Below, one piece after another: positions 1 to 7,500 of a stretch of 8,062 nucleotides of DNA. This DNA comes from Kiritimatiellia bacterium (GTDB taxonomy: Bacteria > Verrucomicrobiota > Kiritimatiellia > RFP12 > UBA1067), in assembly GCA_024405335.1 (NCBI GenBank), contig JAKSOX010000079.1, positions 1 through 8,062 of the forward strand, written 5' to 3'. Under the pieces are notes generated by a model, which saw only the letters and a program-made list of their open reading frames with translations, made no database searches and had not been told where the DNA came from. Numbering within the stretch: position 1 is the stretch's first letter; each line of letters opens with the position of its first letter. A program made the position numbers and the translations under genes.

Positions 1-1568
1 GCCGACGCCACGGCGAAACCCGCCGCCGGCGCGTACGTCGCCTCGAACGGCGACCCGGCGGAAACGATTTCCGCTTCGGCGGAGCGGCTGGACGTGACGC
101 CGCCCACGAGCTGCTGGCGGATGACGGGCTTGAACCCTTCCGTGATTTTGACGTGCTCGTACCGGGTCACGACGCGCTCGTAGCTGTCCGATCCCGCTTC
201 AGTTTCGACTTCGACGAGCCCGGAATCGTACAAGTATCTGTTCTCGAAGACCGCCGTCTCGTCCGTGACCGGCTGTCCGTTCAGCGCCACGGCCGAGATC
301 GCGTACCGATCGTCGGCATAATAGGTTCTGGAAAGGCGCGTGGCGCCTGACGCGCCCGGCGTGAACGTGTACGAGCGGTCGCGGCGGATCGTCTTGCCGA
401 ACGGATCGACGAATTGCGCCTCGACGTAATACGTGTCCGTGGCGTGTTCCACCGTTTCGAGGCGCATCCTCCCCGTGCCGTCGGCGGTGAGGTTGAAGGC
501 GCGCGTCTCGTCGTCCGTCGTCCCGAACGCGCCCCAGGCGCTGCCCGGGAGCGCGTGCTTGCCCGCCTGGTGCTCGAACACGGCGCGCGTGCCCACGAGC
601 GTGCGGCAGTCGTTGGACAGCGCGAACACCGAAACGCCGCCGAACCAGTTCGTGACGGGGTCGATGCGCGTGACGAGTCTCATGTCCGGCGTGCCGTCGT
701 CGTTCAACACCTCTTCGTAAATCTGTTCGCCGTTTTCGTCCAGCACCGGCTCGCCGGAATCGACGAGCTCCACCGTCTTGTACGGTTTGTTGAGCAAGAT
801 GACGTGCGGCGTGCCGTCGGCGACGCCCGTCACCTGGAGCCCGACGACGCCCTGCGAGGCGTGCATGGGCTCGTCGAATTCGTAGCGGTTGTCCGTCAGT
901 TCGCCGGCGGCGAAATCGAAGGCGTACACGTGCGCGCCGTTGGCGGCGTACAGCACGTCCCGCCCGGCCACCGTGCGGCACGTGAACCCGGCCAGGCCCG
1001 CAGGGAAATCCTTTTCTTCGAACACGTCGGAAACCAGACACCGCTTTTCGGTGGTGATTTCGTACGTGTAGCGCGCGACCTTGCCGGCGCCGGGATCGTA
1101 TCCGTACAGCGCGGGGAACGCCGCGCCGACCTTCTGCCCGCTGAAGGCCATCATCTTCTTCGCGGCCATCGACGCCCGGATGGCGTCGTTCTGCATCACC
1201 GCGAAACCGCAGCCCGCCGACCACTCGGCGCTCAGCACGTAGTACGCCAGCTGGCCTTCGGCCGACGCCGGCGAACCGACGGCCAGGTCCGCCAACGCCG
1301 AAACGGCGGCGTACGGCGCGCATTCGGAGTCGAGCGGATCGCGCGCGACGTCGGGCGTCTTGCCCGCGATCTCGTGGTCCGGCGCCAAAACCGGATCGAC
1401 CGTTTCCACGATTTCCGCGCCGGCGTAGTGCGTGAATCCGGGATGCGCGGCGTCGCCGCGGCCGAAGACGAGTTCGCCCGTCGTGCCGTCGCAGCCGAGT
1501 CCCGTCGGCACGGAGCCCTGCCAGTTGCGGCGAATCGTGTTGCGCACGGCCGGCGCCGTCCACCATGC
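1..1568 (-). other. Module 5: propeller-like domain plus InlB-like tail, cut by window edge (residues 2151-2672+)
   Basis: The module opens with AWWTAP (2151-2156). The propeller-like part (2151-2500) carries LYGYDPGAGKVARY (2304-2317), TVAGRDVLYA with AGRD at 2351-2354, YAFDF two strands later, GTPHV ending at 2406 and ALSNDCRTL. It is interrupted by an acidic insertion (2420-2446). The tail contains LNG (2579-2581) and a following beta-rich stretch ending in GFAVAS at the window edge, where a second hairpin of the pair would be expected. Whether further modules follow cannot be seen. Confidence 0.55.
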
Positions 1569-4500
1569 GTTCGTCTTCGCGAAGGCGACCACGATGTCGC
1601 CGTGGTCCACGAACCGGTAGGTGAACTGGCCGATCGCCGGATCGCACGGAATCGTTTCGCCGCCGGTGGAAATGGCCGCCAACTGGTACCCTTCCTTGAC
1701 GTCTTCCACCTGGAAGGTGACGGTTTCGCCGGGCCGGTACGGGCGCGTTTCGGCGGGATCGACGGGCACGATCCTCGCCATGTCCGCGCCGCCCACCAAA
1801 TCGAAGCGGGCGTCCATCGCCGGCGTGAACCCCACGGACACGACCGCGTCGGCGCCGGTTCCCCGGAACGTGAAATTCGTGGGGTGGCGCGCCGTCAGCT
1901 CGTCGAACGGAAACACGACGCCGTTCGTGACCGCCGCCGACAGGTAATGCAGGTCCGTCAAGCCGCGGAAATCGAGCACGTCGCACGGCGAACGGAAGTT
2001 CACCGCGTACGGCGACGTCACGGCCGCGCCGTTCGTGTACGCCGCGCCGCCGCGCACGTCGAACGTGATGACGTAGGCCGGATCGTAGGAGAGTCCCGTG
2101 ATGCCGCCGTGGAAGACGAACGCCGTGCCGTCGTCCGCACTCGCCCAAACCGCGGGATGCGCGCAAACGGACGAGATTCCGAGGCACGCGAGATCGGCGT
2201 CGTCGAACGCGGCCAGCGGCTCGGAACCGGCAAGCGCGGCGCCGTCCGCCGTCAACCCGAACACTTCGACGCGGTTCTTCTCGCCGTTCGACCACGCGAC
2301 CGTGATGCGCGCACGCGCCGTGCCCGCGGCGGAAACGAACACCGAACCGCCCGCCGCGCCGCCCGCGAACGGTTCCGTTCGCAACGCGGCCGCCGCGCCG
2401 ACGGACGTCAGATTGCGCGCCGCGAGCGTGCCGTTCGCCAACAGCGCGTAGGCCACCACGGCGCCGGATGCGTTCGTCGCACACGCGAAGGACTTGACGG
2501 CCGACCCGAAATCGAACGCCTGCGAGAACAGCAAATGCGTGCCCGCCCGCTTGAGCGCGTGCCGGATCTCGAACGCGTAGATCTTTTCGCAATCCGCCGC
2601 CGTCGAACTCGCCGGGCAAATCGCGTAGAGGGTGCCGCCGTCTTCCGAAAACGCGAACTGGTCCAGCGCCAGGCCGAGGTCGTTGCCGATCTCGACGGGA
2701 TCTTCCGGACCTCCGGTGGCGGACGGCGCGATTTCCGCGGACAGGATCGGCGCGCCCGGCACGGACGTGCCGAACAGCACCACGTTCAAGCGCTCGCACA
2801 CGCCCGCGCCGGAAAGGCCGGGATGCGCCGCCGGCGCGATTTCCTTGCAGGCCACGAGGTCGCCGGCCAGTCGCTTGAACAGCCGCCCCGTGCCGTCCTG
2901 CGTGTACGCGAAATGCGCGCCGGCCGCCGCGAAGTGGTAGGCCGCCTGCACGGCGCCGGCCGGCGCGGCCGCGGTCGAACGGACGCCGGGGTTCTCCCAC
3001 CATGGGTGGTCGACCGGCGTTTCGCGTTCGCGCGCCGCCACCACGAGCCGCACGTCCTCCGTGATTCCCGCCGCCGAATACTTCACGCCGAAACGAACGA
3101 GAACGGGAACCATGCTCCCGTCTTCCTGTTCCACGCTTTCCCAATCCTCGAAACGCTCCAGCGGAATGGCGACGCCGTTGGCGAAGACCGAATAGACTTC
3201 GGTTTCGTCCCGTTCGATGAACTTGTACGTCTGTCCGTCTTCGCTGACGTCGAAATCCGCCGGCCCGACCACCCAAACCGACACGGCCGGAACTTCGAAG
3301 TCCACCACGACTTCGATCGTCCCGTCCACGACCTGCGTGTAGTCGATCGGAAGCGTGCAGCCGCCGGGCGTCTTCGTCGCTTCCACGGCTTCGCCGTTGA
3401 CGGTCACGGAGCGCAACGCGAGCGTGGCTTCCGCCTTGGTGAACGACAGCGTCGCCGACGTGCCGTCCAAGACAACCTCGCCTTCCGCCCCTTCGTCGGC
3501 GCCGTCGAGCGTGCCGTTCACGACCGTGTAGACCACGTTCAGGGACGAAATCGGTCCGAGCACGACGCGGCGGCCGTGCGTCACGGTGCCGCCCAGCCCG
3601 GACGGCGACGAGTTCCAGTCCGTTCCCAAAATCGCGAACGCCTCGTTGTCCGCGATCGTCAGCGAACGGGCGGGTCCGGCCGACGAAGCGTCCACGGATC
3701 CGAAACCGGCGAACGAGCCCAGCTGGGCGCCGGTGAACGCCTTCACGGGCTCGGCCCCGAGCGCGCCCGTCGCGGGATCCGCGGCATGGACCACGAGTGC
3801 CGCGTCGCCGCCGCCCGTCGCGCCCTTGAACAGCGTCAAGTGCGGCTCCGCGGTGGACTTCGCCGTCAGCGCCATCGCGTCATGCGGCGTCGCGGCGACG
3901 ACGCCCGTGTCCGCCACCGACCCGTCGGAAAGTTTGACCACGTAAATTTTCCGGTCGGCGGCGCCGATCGCGTACAGGAACGCTTCGCCGCCGAACGCGC
4001 CGACCACGAGCGACTCGCAGGCCTGGTTTTCCGAACCCAACGCGAAGTTGGCTTCCAGCACGAGGTTCGTGCCGGCGGACTTGAGTCCGTCCAGCACCCG
4101 GTACTTGTTCACGCCGGAAATGCTCCCGCCGCCGCCGTAGAGCCACAGCGCGTCGGGCGAAAACGCGAACGCCGTGGGCGTCGCCGCCGCGTCGCCCGCG
4201 GGCGTCACGGCCGTCACGCGGAACGTGTTCGCGGCGGAAAACGTCTCGCCGAAGGCGAAATGGAGCGGCGCGGAAACCATGAACGCGCCGTCGGCGGATC
4301 CGAGCAGGGCGACGTCCAGCTGCTTGGCCACGGCGCCGCCGCGCATTTCGCCGCCGAAGAGCGCGTGGCCGTGCGGCAGCGTCCAAACGGCCTCCGGCGC
4401 GGGATTGCCGCGCTCCGCGGCCGTCAGCGGGCAAAGCCGCGCGCCGCCGCCGCCCGTGCCGAACAGTTCGAGCAGGTATTCGTCCGTCGCGTCCAACGCC

Positions 4501-7500
4501 CCCTGCGCCACCGGCAACGCCGCGTCGAACGCCGTCTCGTTCCAGAACGCATGGCGGCTCGTGTAGGAGTGCCAGGGGGTTTCGGGCGCGTCGCGGGGGA
4601 CCGAAGTCGTCACCACCACGCGCGTTCCCGGCTGCACGGACGGAATCGTCAGATCGGCCGACGCCTCGGCGGGCCGGCCGTTCACGTACACGCTGCTGAT
4701 CCACGCGCCGGGCGGCGGATCGTCGTCGTCGCCGCCGTCGGGATCGCGCATCCCGAACGTCAGGTGCGCGTCCTCGCCGACCAGCGCGTCCGTGTCGCCT
4801 TCCACGAGGTACGCGTACCCCAGCAGGTCGAGCTCGATCGGCGTCGTGGCGCCCACCTGGATTTCGAAATAGACCGGCTCCGAGACGCCGCCGGCGAATT
4901 CGATTTCGATCTCGAACGCGGGAAGCGCCAGCCCGCCCACGGCGACGCCGTTCTTCTTCACGCCCACGATCTTGTGGCCGGGCGGCGCGGCGAAAACGTG
5001 CGCGAACGCCTCGCTCGTCACGCCCATGAGAACGTTCGAGGCGACGCCCACTTCGCCGTCGGCCCCGAAGAACCGGCCGCGCAGCGCCACCGCCGACGGC
5101 GTCTGGACGATCTTGGCCACGCGCAGCTCCGAGCCGTCGCGGCAGGCGGCGAACGCGACGCTCTCGTCGTCCAGTTCCGCGAAGTAGACGCCCGACGGCG
5201 CGGACGACGCGCCCAGGAGCGGCGCCAGATCGCGCGACGCCAGCGGCGCCGCGGACAGCGCGCGCAAACCGTCGCCGGAAAGCGCCCAATGCGAAACCGT
5301 GGTGCCGGACACCGCCGCCAGATGCGGCATGCCGGCCGCGACGCCGCTCGCGGAAAGCGACGTGAACGTCCCGGACACGCCCAAATCCGCCGCCGCCGCC
5401 CGCCCGACGTCCACCACCTGCACCGCGCCGCCCGCCGCCGGCGCGCAGTAGACGACGTCCCTGCCGCCGATCGTCGCCACCGCGAGCGCGCCCGGCTCGG
5501 CCGCGAGATCCCAATCGCCCGCCCACGCGAACCCGGTGATTTTGGCCGGCGTCGCCCCGTCGTCCGAAACGCCGAACTTGTAGAGCTTCGCGCCGCACGC
5601 GCCGTAGAGCGCGTCGCCCGCCGCGTTGCCCGCCACGACGGAAAGCTTCAGCGCGTCCGCGCCGCCGGGCACGCCGGAAAACGCCGCCGCGTAGGCGGCG
5701 TTCGGCTTCTCCGCGCCTTCGGACCACGCGCCGCCCTGCGGGTTGACCCACGCCTCGCCGGCCACTTCCGCGTTGCAGGAAATCCACGCCGCGTATTTCG
5801 CGAGCGCCGCCACGGACCTGCCCCACGCCTCGCCGCCGCGGCCGGCGGAATTTTCGGACCAGACGGGCGCGACGGACTCCGTCGCCACCGCGTCGAGCAG
5901 CTCCGCCGTCGAGAACTCGGCGAGACCGGCTCCCTCCGCCGTCGCGGAAAGGCCGAACGCCAAACGGCCGTTTGCGGCGTCGAACGCAACCGAACGGCCG
6001 TCGCCGGGGGCGACGCCCTCGGCGGCGAACGAACCCTGGACGGCCGGCGCCACGTCGGCGAGCTTGTCCGTGTACCAGGCGCGCGTGGACTGCAGCGCCA
6101 CCACGACCTTGGCGCCGTTGCGCGCCACGCCGGAAAACTGGTACGTCGAACCGGTCGCGTCGTCCGGATTGACGGACCACTCCACGGGAACGCCGTCCAC
6201 CGCGATCGCGGCGATCGCGTAGGTGGCGTCGACCACCGCGACGGACGCTTCCACGGACGCTCCGACGGCGACGCGCGCCGGCAACGCGGCGGAAATCGCC
6301 TCCTCCGGGCCGAGAACCTCCAGTTCGCACGTGTAGGCCAATTCGAAATCGAGCGACGCGTGCCGGCGGGCGTCCGTCGCGAACTCGTAGGACGCCGTCC
6401 CTTCCAGCGTCGTGCGCTCGCCGTTCACCGCCACCGACGAGAAGCAATAGCCGGCGGGCGCGTTCACCACGAAGTTCGTCGCCACCCCGTACGCCAGCGC
6501 GAAATCGTTCGTGCCGCCCGCCACCGGCAACGCGACGCGCACCGTCACCTCCGGCGGAACCGCCTGGACGAAGAACGCCTGCAGCTTGCCCGCCGTGTTC
6601 GTCCCGCCGACGAACAGGGACGTCTCGTCGTCCGCCGCCAGGATGAACAGCGCATCCGGCCGCGCGTCCGTCCAGCAGTCGTAATCGGTGCCGAACGACG
6701 CCAACTGCTGCGCCGAGAGGATTCCGTCGCCGCTCGCTTTGAGCGCGACCACCTCGACGTTTTTGTTCTCCGCGGGGCAGCGGAGAAGATGCGGCGCGCC
6801 GACGGCCGCGCCCGAAACCGCCAAGGCGGCGAACTTGTCGTTCTGTTCGAAAAGCACCGTCACGTCCCCGGTCTCCGTGTCGAGCACGCTCGTCGAATGG
6901 GAAATTGTCTCGCCGCTCATGACCGCTTCCTGGTGTTCGAGCTGCACGTACGCGAGGTCGCGCCCCCCGACGGTGGCGACCGCGACGGAAACGGGCGTGT
7001 CGGCGAACGGCCACGATTCGCCCGCCGTCAACGATTCGAGGCGGCGTGGCGCGTCCGGCGAATACGCGGCCGCGAAGCGGACCACCTTCTTGCCGACGAT
7101 GGCATACACGCGCTCGCCGGAAGCGACCGCGGCGAACGCCGCCGGCACGGCCGTCGCGTCGGACCCCTCGAGCCCGGAAAGCGCGACCTCGTACGCCGGC
7201 GACGCCGGCGACGCGCCCATGCCGCCTACGGCGTGCTGCAGATCCGCGGCGGCGTATTGGGCGCGCACGAGCATCTTGCCGGCCGCGCCGGAAACGACGA
7301 ACACGTCGTCGCCATGGCGGAACGCGGAATGGGCCGCCTCCACGGAAGCGTCCTGCCACGCCGCGCGGACCAAACCGCCGCCGCGCCACCACGCGGAAAG
7401 CGGCGAACAGAAAACGGAAACGGTCTGGTCCGACGAAACGTCCTGCGTCGGCCGCAGCGAAAACGAGCGGACGCCGTCCCCGACGACGGGCGCGGCGACG

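Noticed and set aside
199..3276. A 1,025-codon minus-strand open frame
   Set aside because: It is the same kind of off-frame Arg/Gly-rich shadow, overlapping modules 3 to 5 completely, with no start signal.
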